Source of the DNA: Viridibacterium sp047600765
GTDB lineage: Bacteria; Pseudomonadota; Gammaproteobacteria; Burkholderiales; Rhodocyclaceae
NCBI GenBank assembly: GCA_047600765.1
Contig: JASGKF010000001.1
Coordinates: 434,001-498,000 of the forward strand
Reading direction: 5' to 3'
DNA: 64,000 bases
The translations under genes and the position numbers were made by a program. The notes beneath the pieces are model-generated. The model was given only the letters and a program-made list of their open reading frames with translations. It had not been told where the DNA came from and ran no database searches. This document shows, one piece after another, positions 38,625 to 51,466 of this stretch (position 1 is its first letter; every line of letters begins with the position of its first letter).

Positions 38625-40334
38625 ATGGCCGCTGAAGACGCCCTCCCGCAACCTGCCGCATCACCGCTGGCAGCCATTGCAGACAACCTCGCAAAACTCA
38701 CTGCGCAGCAGAAGATTGCTGCGGGCGTTCTGCTGGCCGTCGCGGTCGCACTGATCGCTGGCGTCTGGATGTGGAGCAGCCAGCCCAGCTACGCCATCCT
38801 GTTTTCGAACATCGCAGAGAAAGATGGCGGTGCCATCATCACCTCGCTGCAACAACAGAACGTGCCGTACCGGGTGGAGAACGGTGGCGCGACAATTCTT
38901 GTCCCCTCCACCCGCGCCAATGAACTGCGCCTGCTGCTCGCTTCGCAGGGGCTCCCGAAGGGCGGACTCGTCGGCTTCGAACTGCTGGAGACACAGAAGA
39001 TCGGCGTCTCGCAATTCAATGAGCAGATCAATTACCAGCGCGGGCTGGAAGGCGAACTGGCGCGCACCATCCAGTCACTCGCTGCCGTTACGGGTGCGCG
39101 TGTCCACCTCGCCATTCCGAAGCAATCGGCTTTCCTGCGCGACGGGCAGAAGCCGACTGCATCCGTCGTCCTGAATCTCACACCAAGTCGCCGGCTGGAA
39201 CCACAACAGGTCGCCGGCATCCTGCACCTCGTTGCCGCCAGCGTGCCGGAACTGGCCACCAGCCAGGTCAGCATCATCGACCAGAACGGCAACCTGCTGA
39301 CCCGCGCCGGTAACGGCCGCGCCAGCGGACTCGACTCCAGCCAACTCGGTTATGTGGAAGAAGTCGAAGGCAGCTACATCAAGCGCATCGAAAGCATCCT
39401 GATCCCCATCCTCGGCACCGGGAATTTCCGGGCTCAAGTGACCGCCGATATCGACTTCGATGCGACCGAACAGACTTCGGAAACCTACAAGCCCAATCCA
39501 CCGCCCGGCACGGCCATCCGCAGCCAGCAGATGGCCGAGAACATCAACGCACAGCAACCTGCCACGGGTGTGCCCGGCGCGCTATCCAACCAGCCTCCTG
39601 TGCCGGCCTCGGCTCCGCTGACGACGCCGCCGGTGCCCGGTGCGGCTGCAAGCAACAACACGACGCCAATCAACACGAACAAGAGCTCGACGGTCAATTA
39701 CGAAGTCGACAAGACGGTGCAGCACATCAAGCGCGCACTTGGATCGGTCAAACGCCTCTCTGTAGCGATGGTGGTGAACAACCGCATCGAAAAGAACGCC
39801 AAGGGCGAGAGCAAATCGATCCCGCGCACCGAAGACGAGATGAAGCAGATCAACGATCTCGTACGCGAGGCCGTGGGCCTCAGCAAGGACAGGGGCGACA
39901 CGCTCAACCTCGTCAACACGGCATTTGCCGAAGCTGCGCGCGAGGACGTCGCGGGCCTGCCAGTCTGGAAGGATCCCGAAATCCTCGCCTGGGCCAAGGA
40001 CATCCTGCGCTGGCTGGCCTTGATCATTGTTGTGCTGGTGATCTTCCGCACCGTCATTCGCCCCTTGCTGGGCACCGTCTTGCCACCCAAACCCGTCGAG
40101 GCCAGCGGCGAAGAAGGCGGCGCAGCCACGGCAGCCGAAATGGCAGCAGCGCTGGAAGCCGAACAGAATTCCGATCTCGAAGTGTCGCCCGAAGTGCTGG
40201 AAGCCGAGCTCGCCAAGATGAGTTTCGAGAAGAAAGTCGCGCGTGCCCGCGAGATTGCGGCCAAGGAACCGAAGATGGTCGCTCAGATGCTGAAGGAATG
40301 GCTGGGCGGAGGAGCTACCAGTGGCGGACACTAA
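38625..40334 (+). CDS. fliF: Flagellar MS-ring protein FliF
   Basis: 569 residues. Membrane helices at about 30-47 and 455-475 flank the periplasmic YscJ-like ring-building domains (SNIAEKDGGAIITSLQQQNV, ASQGLPKGG, IPKQSAFLRDGQKPTASV). A Pro/Ala-rich linker lies in the middle, and the acidic C-terminus binds FliG. The ATG at 38625 gives normal length. It heads fliFGHIJ, with fliG overlapping by 14 bp. Confidence 0.96.
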   Translation: MAAEDALPQPAASPLAAIADNLAKLTAQQKIAAGVLLAVAVALIAGVWMWSSQPSYAILFSNIAEKDGGAIITSLQQQNVPYRVENGGATILVPSTRANELRLLLASQGLPKGGLVGFELLETQKIGVSQFNEQINYQRGLEGELARTIQSLAAVTGARVHLAIPKQSAFLRDGQKPTASVVLNLTPSRRLEPQQVAGILHLVAASVPELATSQVSIIDQNGNLLTRAGNGRASGLDSSQLGYVEEVEGSYIKRIESILIPILGTGNFRAQVTADIDFDATEQTSETYKPNPPPGTAIRSQQMAENINAQQPATGVPGALSNQPPVPASAPLTTPPVPGAAASNNTTPINTNKSSTVNYEVDKTVQHIKRALGSVKRLSVAMVVNNRIEKNAKGESKSIPRTEDEMKQINDLVREAVGLSKDRGDTLNLVNTAFAEAAREDVAGLPVWKDPEILAWAKDILRWLALIIVVLVIFRTVIRPLLGTVLPPKPVEASGEEGGAATAAEMAAALEAEQNSDLEVSPEVLEAELAKMSFEKKVARAREIAAKEPKMVAQMLKEWLGGGATSGGH

Positions 40335-41325
40335 CGAAGCTCTCGAAAACTGCGCGATGCTGCTGCTCACGCTGGGCCCCGATCATGCGTCCGAGGTCCT
40401 CAAACACATGTCTCCGCGTGAAGTGCAGAAGCTTGGTGCCGCCATGGCCAAGCTGCCGCCACAGCCACGAGATCGCGTCGAAAGGCTCGTCGAGAAGCTG
40501 CAGCTTCACGCGGCTCAGGCATCGACCATCCAGCCTGACGAAGAAACCATCCGCATCATGCTCACCAAGGCGCTCGGTGACGAACGCGCTGCCAACCTCA
40601 TCTCGCGCGTCCTGCAGGGGTCCGATACGGCCGGCATCGAATCGCTGAAGTGGATGGATGCAGCTACTGCGGCCGATCTCATCAAGAACGAACACCCGCA
40701 GATCATCGCCACCATCCTCGTGCACCTCGAGTTCGACCACGCAGGCGAAATCCTCAAACACTTTACCGAGCGCCTGCGCAACGACGTCCTGCTGCGCATT
40801 GCTACGCTGGATGGCGTACAACCCACCGCGCTGAAGGAGCTCAACGAAGCCCTGACGCGAGTGCTCTCGGGCTCCAGCAATACACTCAAGAAGACCGCCA
40901 TGGGTGGCACACGACACGCCGCAGAAATCCTGAACTTCGTCGGCAATGCTGCCGAGACGGCAATCCTCGACAACGTCCGCGAGTACGACCCCGATCTGGC
41001 ACAGCGCATCCTCGACGAAATGTTCGTCTTCGAGAACCTCATGGATGTCGATGACCGTGGCATTCAGGTGGTTCTGCGCGAAGTGCAATCCGATCAGCTG
41101 GTGCTTGCACTCAAGGGCGCCAACCCCGAGATGCGCGAGAAAATCTTCCGCAACATGTCGTCACGTGCGGCGGAAATGATGCGCGAAGATCTCGAGTCGA
41201 AAGGCCCCGTGCGCCTCTCGGAAGTGGAAGGCGCGCAGAAGGAAATCCTCAAGGTTGCACGACGGCTCTCGGAAGAAGGCCAGATTGCGCTGGGCGGCAA
41301 GGGCGGCGACGACGCCTTCGTCTGA
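40321..41325 (+). CDS. fliG: Flagellar motor switch protein FliG
   Basis: 334 residues. The N-terminal FliF-binding domain, the middle EHPQIIATILVHL (EHPQ motif) and the C-terminal torque domain with charged residues (LDEMFVFENLMDVDDRGIQ) are all present. Starts at GTG with GGAGGAG just upstream, inside the fliF end. It transmits stator torque to the rotor. Confidence 0.97.
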   Translation: MADTNEALENCAMLLLTLGPDHASEVLKHMSPREVQKLGAAMAKLPPQPRDRVERLVEKLQLHAAQASTIQPDEETIRIMLTKALGDERAANLISRVLQGSDTAGIESLKWMDAATAADLIKNEHPQIIATILVHLEFDHAGEILKHFTERLRNDVLLRIATLDGVQPTALKELNEALTRVLSGSSNTLKKTAMGGTRHAAEILNFVGNAAETAILDNVREYDPDLAQRILDEMFVFENLMDVDDRGIQVVLREVQSDQLVLALKGANPEMREKIFRNMSSRAAEMMREDLESKGPVRLSEVEGAQKEILKVARRLSEEGQIALGGKGGDDAFV

Positions 41326-41340
41326 TAGCGGAGAACTGCG

Positions 41341-42006
41341 ATGGCCATCATCCAGAGCAACCAGGCATCCGGCGCATACAAGCGCGCAGAGTTCGTCAGC
41401 TTCGATTCGCCGTCCGCGCCCCAGGGCGGACATGTCGAAGCCGTTGAACCGCCCCCCAGAGAACAGCGCGTCGAGCTCGCTCCCGGTGTGGCGCTACCTA
41501 CGGCGGACGAGATCGACAAGCTTCACCAGGAAGCCTGGAAAGACGGCTATGCCGCTGGCTACGAAGAAGGCAGCGCACGTGGTCGCCTGGAGGCGGCCGA
41601 ACTACACCAGTTGCTGCAGGCATTCAACGACGCACTGGGCAGCTTCGACCAGGAGGTCGCCGAAGAACTGCAGGCGCTGGCAATAGAGATTGCCCGTCAA
41701 GTGGTACGTGACACCTTGCAGTCACAACCCGAGATTGTCACCGCCGTCATTCGGGAAGCGCTGCCACAGCTCCCCCAGCAAGGCGCCACGATCCACGTCC
41801 ATCCCGACGATGCGGCATTGATCAAGCAATACCTTGGGGATCAGCTGAGCGCGAACGCGCATCGCCTGCTCGAAGACGAAAACGTCACGCGTGGCGGCTG
41901 TCTCATCGACTCAGCTGGTGGCCAGATCGACGCGCAAATCGCGACACGCTGGCGCCGCGTGGTCGAGAACATCTCGCGCAGTGCATCGCAGTTCAACGAC
42001 GAGTAA
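41341..42006 (+). CDS. fliH: Flagellar assembly protein FliH
   Basis: 221 residues. It has an N-terminal variable part, then GxxxG-like YAAGYEEGSARGR, then the V-ATPase E-like C-terminal domain (LALEIARQVVRDTL-type segment, GGCLIDSAGGQIDAQIATRW). FliH binds FliI and docks it at the export gate. Fifteen bases follow fliG. Confidence 0.93.
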   Translation: MAIIQSNQASGAYKRAEFVSFDSPSAPQGGHVEAVEPPPREQRVELAPGVALPTADEIDKLHQEAWKDGYAAGYEEGSARGRLEAAELHQLLQAFNDALGSFDQEVAEELQALAIEIARQVVRDTLQSQPEIVTAVIREALPQLPQQGATIHVHPDDAALIKQYLGDQLSANAHRLLEDENVTRGGCLIDSAGGQIDAQIATRWRRVVENISRSASQFNDE

Positions 42007-42010
42007 ACGC

Positions 42011-43414
42011 ATGGAACACTTCGGCCCCACTTGGCGTGCGTTCCTCAAGGACTGTCGCAAACTCTCTCGCGCGGCCCCGCCCTATCAACTATCCGGGCGA
42101 CTCACCCGCATCAATGGCCTTGTCATGGAGGCCGCCGGCCTGAAGCTTCCCCTCGGCTCGGGCTGTCGCATCCTTGTGCCGGGCGGCGGTGGCGTGGAGG
42201 CCGAAGTCGTTGGTTTCTCAGGCGACAAGCTGTTCATGATGCCAACCGATGACGTGTTCGGCCTCGCTCCCGGCGCGCAGGTCATTCCCAACGAACCTGT
42301 ACAACCCATTGCCAGTGCCGCAGAGCGCGTTGAGCCGCGGCGCCGCGCCTCAGATCGCGCCAAGCATCTTCCAGTCGGCGACGAACTTCTCGGTCGTGTC
42401 CTGGATGGCGCGGGCCGCCCGCTAGACAGCTTGGGGCCACTGCAAACCATTCACACTCGGTCCCTGCAAAGCCGCCCCATCAATCCGCTCGCTCGCGCTC
42501 CGATTGATCGCAGTCTTGACGTTGGCATACGCGCCGTAAACGCCTTGCTGACAGTGGGTCGCGGTCAGCGCCTCGGCCTTTTCGCTGGTTCCGGCGTCGG
42601 CAAGTCAGTGCTCATCGGCATGATGGCGCGCTACACATCGGCCGACGTCATCGTGGTGGGGCTGATCGGAGAACGGGGACGCGAAGTCAAGGAATTCATC
42701 GAACACAACCTCGGCCCGGAAGGCCTAGCACGCTCCGTCGTCGTCGCCGCTCCCGCAGACACCAGCCCTTTGATGCGCCTTCAAGGGGCCTCCTATGCGA
42801 CAACGATTGCCGAATACTTCCGCGATCAGGGCAAGCAAGTCTTGCTCATCATGGACTCGCTCACCCGCTACGCCATGGCGCAGCGCGAGATTGCACTCGC
42901 CATCGGCGAACCACCCGTTACGCGTGGATACCCACCTTCCGTATTTGCGCGACTGCCTGCACTCGTTGAACGCGCGGGCAATGGTCCTGAGGGCGGCGGC
43001 TCAATCACAGCCTTTTACACCGTGCTAGCCGAAGGCGACGACCAGCAGGATCCCATCGCCGACTCCGCGCGTGCCATTCTTGACGGCCACTTCGTGCTGA
43101 CCCGCGCACTAGCTGATCAGGGGCACTATCCGGCCATCGACATTGAGCAATCGATCTCACGTGCAATGCACGGACTCATCCGCCCCTCGCATTTCGAGCT
43201 CGTACGTCGTTTCAAGCAACTGTTCTCGCGCTACCAGCGCTCGCGTGACCTTATTGCAGTCGGCGCCTATCAGGCCGGCGCAGATCCTCTGCTCGACGAA
43301 GCTGTCAGGATGTATCCCGCACTCGAATCATTCCTGCAGCAAAAGATTCAGGACCAAGCGGATTTCGAGCAAAGCCTTGGTGGCCTGCATCATCTTTTCG
43401 GGGTTGAACGCTGA
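42011..43414 (+). CDS. fliI: Flagellar export ATPase FliI
   Basis: 467 residues. Walker A GLFAGSGVGKSVLIGMMAR and Walker B VLLIMDSLTRYAMAQREIAL are intact, as is GEPPVTRGYPPSVFARLP. It is the F1-beta-like ATPase that aids export of flagellar substrates. The ATG at 42011 starts MEHFGPTWRAFL; the codons upstream belong to fliH read in another frame. The stop overlaps the fliJ start (TGATG). Confidence 0.96.
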   Translation: MEHFGPTWRAFLKDCRKLSRAAPPYQLSGRLTRINGLVMEAAGLKLPLGSGCRILVPGGGGVEAEVVGFSGDKLFMMPTDDVFGLAPGAQVIPNEPVQPIASAAERVEPRRRASDRAKHLPVGDELLGRVLDGAGRPLDSLGPLQTIHTRSLQSRPINPLARAPIDRSLDVGIRAVNALLTVGRGQRLGLFAGSGVGKSVLIGMMARYTSADVIVVGLIGERGREVKEFIEHNLGPEGLARSVVVAAPADTSPLMRLQGASYATTIAEYFRDQGKQVLLIMDSLTRYAMAQREIALAIGEPPVTRGYPPSVFARLPALVERAGNGPEGGGSITAFYTVLAEGDDQQDPIADSARAILDGHFVLTRALADQGHYPAIDIEQSISRAMHGLIRPSHFELVRRFKQLFSRYQRSRDLIAVGAYQAGADPLLDEAVRMYPALESFLQQKIQDQADFEQSLGGLHHLFGVER

Positions 43415-43857
43415 TGAGCAAAGACCCGATCAAGATGTTGCTGGAGCACGCGCACGTCAAACTCGACAACGCCGGCGTGCGTCTCGGCGAGTTGCTGGCA
43501 TCCGAAGCCATGGCCAGCAAGCGTCTGGAACTCCTCGAAAACTACCGTCAGGAATACAGGGACAAATTCATGTCTGCGGCTAAAGAAGGCATCGGCCCCG
43601 ACGCCTGGCGCAACTACAGCAGTTTTCTTGGCAAGCTCGACGAAGCCATTGCGCATCAACAGCAGATTGTCGCGCAATCGAAAAATCAGACTGCCGCAGG
43701 CCAGGCGCAGTGGCTACACGAACGTTCCCGGATGAAAGCCTTTGACACGCTGCACCAGCGCCAGGTGGCAGCGGTTGGCCGTCGTGAGCTGCTTCGCGAA
43801 CAGAAGGGCAATGATGATCGCAGCGGCTCGAAGAAGGCGGAGGAATCAGAAGAATAG
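43414..43857 (+). CDS. fliJ: Flagellar export chaperone FliJ
   Basis: 147 residues, almost wholly helical coiled coil, typical of FliJ, which links FliI to FlhA and acts as an export chaperone. The position after fliI with a 1-bp overlap is decisive because sequence conservation is low. fliK and the rest of the usual operon do not follow; a hairpin and the rRNA operon do. Confidence 0.9.
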   Translation: MSKDPIKMLLEHAHVKLDNAGVRLGELLASEAMASKRLELLENYRQEYRDKFMSAAKEGIGPDAWRNYSSFLGKLDEAIAHQQQIVAQSKNQTAAGQAQWLHERSRMKAFDTLHQRQVAAVGRRELLREQKGNDDRSGSKKAEESEE

Positions 43858-43887
43858 CGAGCGGGTGTTCAGCGCCCCGAGCAAATA

Positions 43888-43923
43888 ACAACGCCCCTGC
43901 AGCATTGAGCTGAGGGGCGTTGT
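43888..43923. terminator. Terminator between fliJ and the rRNA operon
   Basis: ACAACGCCCCT and AGGGGCGTTGT arms (11 bp) with an inner CAG/CTG extension. It lies between the convergent fliJ and rrf genes and probably serves both. Confidence 0.75.
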
Positions 43924-43933
43924 GTTGTGGGGA

Positions 43934-44048
43934 GTCTGACGATGACCTACTTTCACGCGGGCAATCCGCACTATCATCGGCGCGACTTCGTTTCACGGTC
44001 CTGTTCGGGATGGGAAGGGGTGGTACCGAAGCGCTATGGTCGTCAGAC
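43934..44048 (-). rRNA. rrf: 5S rRNA
   Basis: About 115 nt. Reading the minus strand it begins GTCTGACGACCATAGCG and has the conserved CCCATCCCGAAC segment; its ends pair with each other. It follows 23S on the same strand. Ends are approximate. Confidence 0.93.
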
Positions 44049-44158
44049 TGTAACTTGTCTATCTGCTGATTGTGTCAGCAGACCAAAGCTGGAAGGCAAA
44101 CTTCACGTGTTGTGATTGCTGCGTTGTGCTGCGATTTTCATCGCATCGCACTGTAATT

Positions 44159-44170
44159 CTCAATGTTATA

Positions 44171-44179
<9 letters not shown>
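44159..44179 (-). other. 23S 3' processing-stem strand
   Basis: This 21-nt segment is complementary to 47044-47064 with one mismatch, bringing both ends of pre-23S together. Such stems are RNase III sites. Confidence 0.7.
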
Positions 44180-47043
<2,864 letters not shown>

Positions 47044-47052
<9 letters not shown>

Positions 47053-47064
47053 TATAACGTTGAG
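47044..47064 (-). other. 23S 5' processing-stem strand
   Basis: Partner of 44159-44179 (20 of 21 paired) at the 5' end of pre-23S. Confidence 0.7.
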
Positions 47065-47230
47065 TCCTGGTCTTATCCAGGCACGTTACAGGCGAACTCA
47101 GCACAACGCTGTTTGTGAGTGTCTCTGCCGCTGGTTCGCAAACAGATTCACTCGATGCAATCACAACCCGTACAACACATCATCTTTCGACAATGCGCTG
47201 CACATTGTGTGTTTAATTTGCCTTCCACTT

Positions 47231-47242
47231 TGTTAAAGAGCA
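47231..47242 (-). promoter_or_regulatory. BoxA antiterminator in the 16S-23S spacer
   Basis: On the minus strand TGCTCTTTAACA, an exact rrn boxA, lies between the tRNA-Ala gene and 23S. It recruits NusB-S10 to prevent premature termination. Confidence 0.85.
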
Positions 47243-47263
47243 ACAACCGATGACTCCGAAGAG

Positions 47264-47299
47264 TCATGCGTCATGACTGCATGCAGTCATGACGCATGA
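47264..47299. repeat. 36-nt perfect palindrome in the rRNA spacer
   Basis: Both strands read the same over 36 bases: TCATGCGTCATGACTGCA plus its reverse complement. An overlapping TGACTC-TTCG-GAGTCA hairpin (minus strand, 47266-47251) has a UUCG tetraloop. In the transcript these would form strong alternative hairpins between tRNA-Ala and boxA. Confidence 0.9.
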
Positions 47300-47328
47300 T
47301 TCCGCTTACCGGACAGAACTGAAGAGGG

Positions 47329-47404
47329 TGGTGGAGGATGACGGGATCGAACCGACGACCCCCTGCTTGCAAAGCAGGTGCTCTCCCAGCTGAGCTAATC
47401 CCCC
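47329..47404 (-). tRNA. tRNA-Ala (TGC)
   Basis: 76 nt including encoded CCA. Minus strand starts GGGGGATTAGCTCAGCTGGG, anticodon TGC in CTTTGCAAG, T-loop GGTTCGATCC. Located in the 16S-23S spacer. Confidence 0.97.
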
Positions 47405-47413
47405 GATGGTACG

Positions 47414-47490
47414 TGGTGGGTCAGGTAGGAATCGAACCTACGACCCCCGCCTTATCAAGACGGTGCTCTAACCGACTGAGCTACTGACCC
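47414..47490 (-). tRNA. tRNA-Ile (GAT)
   Basis: 77 nt including encoded CCA. Minus strand starts GGGTCAGTAGCTCAGTCGG, anticodon GAT in CTTGATAAG, T-loop GGTTCGATTC. First tRNA after 16S in the operon. Confidence 0.97.
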
Positions 47491-47574
47491 TTATCTTCAC
47501 TTCGTAAGGGTTCAGCCTCAGCGCCAGCTCTAGACTTCTCACTAGCGCCTGGTCTTCAGCCCTTGTTGCTTGAA

Positions 47575-47600
47575 CAACCGATAGGTTGTAGGTACTTGAT
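47575..47600 (-). other. 16S 3' processing-stem strand
   Basis: This segment is complementary to 49259-49282 with two small differences (ACCGATAGGT core), forming the stem that brackets pre-16S for RNase III. Confidence 0.6.
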
Positions 47601-47613
47601 CTACAGCTTGCTC

Positions 47614-49147
<1,534 letters not shown>

Positions 49148-49258
49148 AATCTTGCTCTGGCCAAACTCAAAATCACTGACTTCTTAATGATTCAAAGTGT
49201 TGGCACTTAATTTTCTTGCATTTTGTGCTTCGACCCGAAGATCGAAACGTGCTGAAAA

Positions 49259-49282
49259 CCAAGCACCTACACCTATCGGTTG
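49259..49282 (-). other. 16S 5' processing-stem strand
   Basis: Leader partner of 47575-47600 (see that entry). It lies between boxA and the start of mature 16S. Confidence 0.6.
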
Positions 49283-49290
49283 TCATCTTT

Positions 49291-49300
49291 TTAAAGAGCG
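49291..49300 (-). promoter_or_regulatory. BoxA in the rRNA leader
   Basis: CGCTCTTTAA on the minus strand, one base from the consensus, about 65 bases after the rRNA promoter. Confidence 0.75.
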
Positions 49301-49364
49301 TTACTGCTGTTTTTCGTCTGTCGCTGCAGCTTGTTTGCTGCGTCGCGATCAACGAGAGGGGCGC

Positions 49365-49392
49365 ATTTTACAGAGCTTTTTAAGTTCGTCAA
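49365..49392 (-). promoter_or_regulatory. rRNA operon promoter
   Basis: On the minus strand TTGACG (49392-49387), 16-base spacer, TAAAAT (49370-49365), then a G+C-rich GCGCCCC discriminator as expected for stringently controlled rrn P1. An A+T-rich tract at about 49393-49420 immediately upstream looks like an UP element. Confidence 0.85.
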
Positions 49393-49420
49393 GCAAATTC
49401 GAAAAATTTATTTTTCCAAC

Positions 49421-49702
49421 TTGCTGCGCCGACTTGCGACGCACAACTGACCGAACCGCCCTGCTTCACCACTCCCCTGCCGCCGAAGCAGCAGAGAGGC
49501 GAGATTATGGACAACGATTCGGGAGAGGTTAACACCTGCGAAACAAAAACTTCAAATCGCTCGATCGAGCGAAAGACGAGTTCGTCATCGTTGCCGTCAC
49601 AACACCAAGTACATAAGGGTAAGGGGGTTCCCCCTGCCATGAAGCAAATCGCTTTTGCGTTACTATCGCGGCAACCCATTCATTCTTCAGGGAAGTTGAC
49701 GC
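49421..49702. other. Intergenic region between the rRNA operon and the pilus operon
   Basis: Divergent control region. It holds a 16-nt palindrome (49557-49572, core CGCTCGATCGAGCG). I found no convincing sigma-54, sigma-28 or CRP-type site for the pilus operon and no gene. GGGAAG at about 49690 is the ribosome site for the next gene. Confidence 0.5.
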
Positions 49703-51466
49703 GTGATGCTGTTTCGCCCTGGATTCCTCCTGTCCATCTCTCTATTAGTAGTGGCAGGGTGTGCAGCGCCCAATGCTGTCCCGGTGGCCCCGAACCGCCA
49801 CATCGGCGCACCGGCCAGCCAATCAAGTCCGGCTGCTGACGCCATACCTGCCCCCATCAAGCAAGGCTTTGTGCTGCCGCCACCGCGGCCTGCTGCAAAA
49901 CAGGAAACCTATTCTGTTGTTGTCAGCAACGTGAAGGTGCAGGAATTACTGTTTGCGCTAGCGCGTGACGCAAAGATCAACGTAGACATCCATCCCGGCC
50001 TGAGTGGCAACGTCACACTCAACGCGCTGGATCAAACTCTGCCGCAGTTGCTGGCGCGTATCGCGAAGCAGATAGACATGCGTTTCGAGCTGGACGGCAA
50101 CAACCTGGCGGTAATGCCGGATTCGCCGTTCCTGCGCACCTATCGCGTTGATTACGTCAACATGTCCAGGGATACGTCAGGCACGGTGTCGGTTGCAAAC
50201 CAGATCGCTACGGCTGGGGCGACAAGTACGACAACGACCCAGCAAGCCGCTGGCGGCGGCAACGGTTCATCCACCCAGATTACCAACACGGCCAAGAATC
50301 GCTTCTGGGAAACACTGGTTCAGAACCTGCGCGATCTGCTTCGCGAAACGGACAAGATCTTTCCGGAAGGCGCGACAGAAAAGACGGTGGAGTCGACGGT
50401 CAGCAATGCAGCCGCTACGACCAGTGTCACGACAGGCAAGAACAACGAGCTGCTGCCTCGCTCGGCCGAATTTGAACGGAAAGCCTCGTCAACAGAGAAG
50501 ACGGTCACCTTCCGGGAGGCGGCAGCCATCATCGCCAACCCGGAGACGGGCGTGATTTCAATTCGTGCAACGGCCAGGCAGCATGAAAAAGTTCAGGAAT
50601 TCCTGACACAGGTGCTGAGCAGTGCCCGTAGGCAAGTGCTGATCGAAGCAAGCATCGTGGAAGTCGAGCTGTCGCAGAACTATCAGAAAGGCATCGACTG
50701 GAAAGCGCTGAACGTTTTCGACACCGGCTTGCGCATCATTCAAGGTGCAGCCGGCGCCATTTCAGGCCCCGGCGCGTCGATGATGGAGCTGGGCTACAAC
50801 TCCAGCGGCGGCAACTTCACATCCACCCTCAAATTCCTGGAGTCCTTCGGCAACGTCCGGGTGCTGTCGAGTCCCAAGATCAATGTGCTGAACAACCAGT
50901 CTGCGGTTCTGAAGGTTGTCGACAATGCCGTGTACTTCACTATCGACACGAACACGCAGCAGAACCAGACCCAGACGGTCGTGACTTACACCAGTCACGT
51001 ACATACCGTGCCGATTGGTCTGGTCATGAGCGTCACACCGCAAATTGCGGAGAGCGACACGGTGCTGCTCAATATCCGGCCGACGATCTCCCGCACTGTC
51101 GGCGAGGGTGCGACAGATCCCAATCCTGCGCTGAAGTCAGCAGGCATCATCAATCGCATTCCAGTCATCCGCTCCCGCGAAATCGAATCAATCCTGCGCG
51201 TCAATAGCGGCAACGTTGCCGTCATGGGCGGGCTGATGGAGGATCTGCTCAACAACGTTGATGACACGGTACCCGGCATTGCGCAGGTGCCAGTCATTGG
51301 CGCGCTTTTCGAGAATCGCAACGATACGAAGAAGAAGACCGAACTGGTCATCTTCATCCGCCCCACCGTGATCCGCGAAAGCAACAGCGCATTCACCGTA
51401 GACGAACTGCCGCGTGCGGACTTCTTTGATTCGCCCAACCCGATGCGCCGCGAGGGGGCCCGATGA
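49703..51466 (+). CDS. mshL: MSHA/type IVb pilus secretin MshL
   Basis: 587 residues with a lipoprotein signal (lipobox LVVAGC near residue 15-20). An N-terminal STN/secretin-N domain (SNVKVQELLFALARDAKINV) precedes a Thr/Gly-rich linker. The secretin core has ASIVEVELSQNYQKGIDW, VRVLSSPKINVLNNQSAVLK and VPVIGALFENRND. It should form the outer-membrane channel for the pilus. The start is GTG 49703 or ATG 49706; the ribosome site fits either. It heads an operon of overlapping genes running to about 61145. Confidence 0.92.
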   Translation: MMLFRPGFLLSISLLVVAGCAAPNAVPVAPNRHIGAPASQSSPAADAIPAPIKQGFVLPPPRPAAKQETYSVVVSNVKVQELLFALARDAKINVDIHPGLSGNVTLNALDQTLPQLLARIAKQIDMRFELDGNNLAVMPDSPFLRTYRVDYVNMSRDTSGTVSVANQIATAGATSTTTTQQAAGGGNGSSTQITNTAKNRFWETLVQNLRDLLRETDKIFPEGATEKTVESTVSNAAATTSVTTGKNNELLPRSAEFERKASSTEKTVTFREAAAIIANPETGVISIRATARQHEKVQEFLTQVLSSARRQVLIEASIVEVELSQNYQKGIDWKALNVFDTGLRIIQGAAGAISGPGASMMELGYNSSGGNFTSTLKFLESFGNVRVLSSPKINVLNNQSAVLKVVDNAVYFTIDTNTQQNQTQTVVTYTSHVHTVPIGLVMSVTPQIAESDTVLLNIRPTISRTVGEGATDPNPALKSAGIINRIPVIRSREIESILRVNSGNVAVMGGLMEDLLNNVDDTVPGIAQVPVIGALFENRNDTKKKTELVIFIRPTVIRESNSAFTVDELPRADFFDSPNPMRREGAR

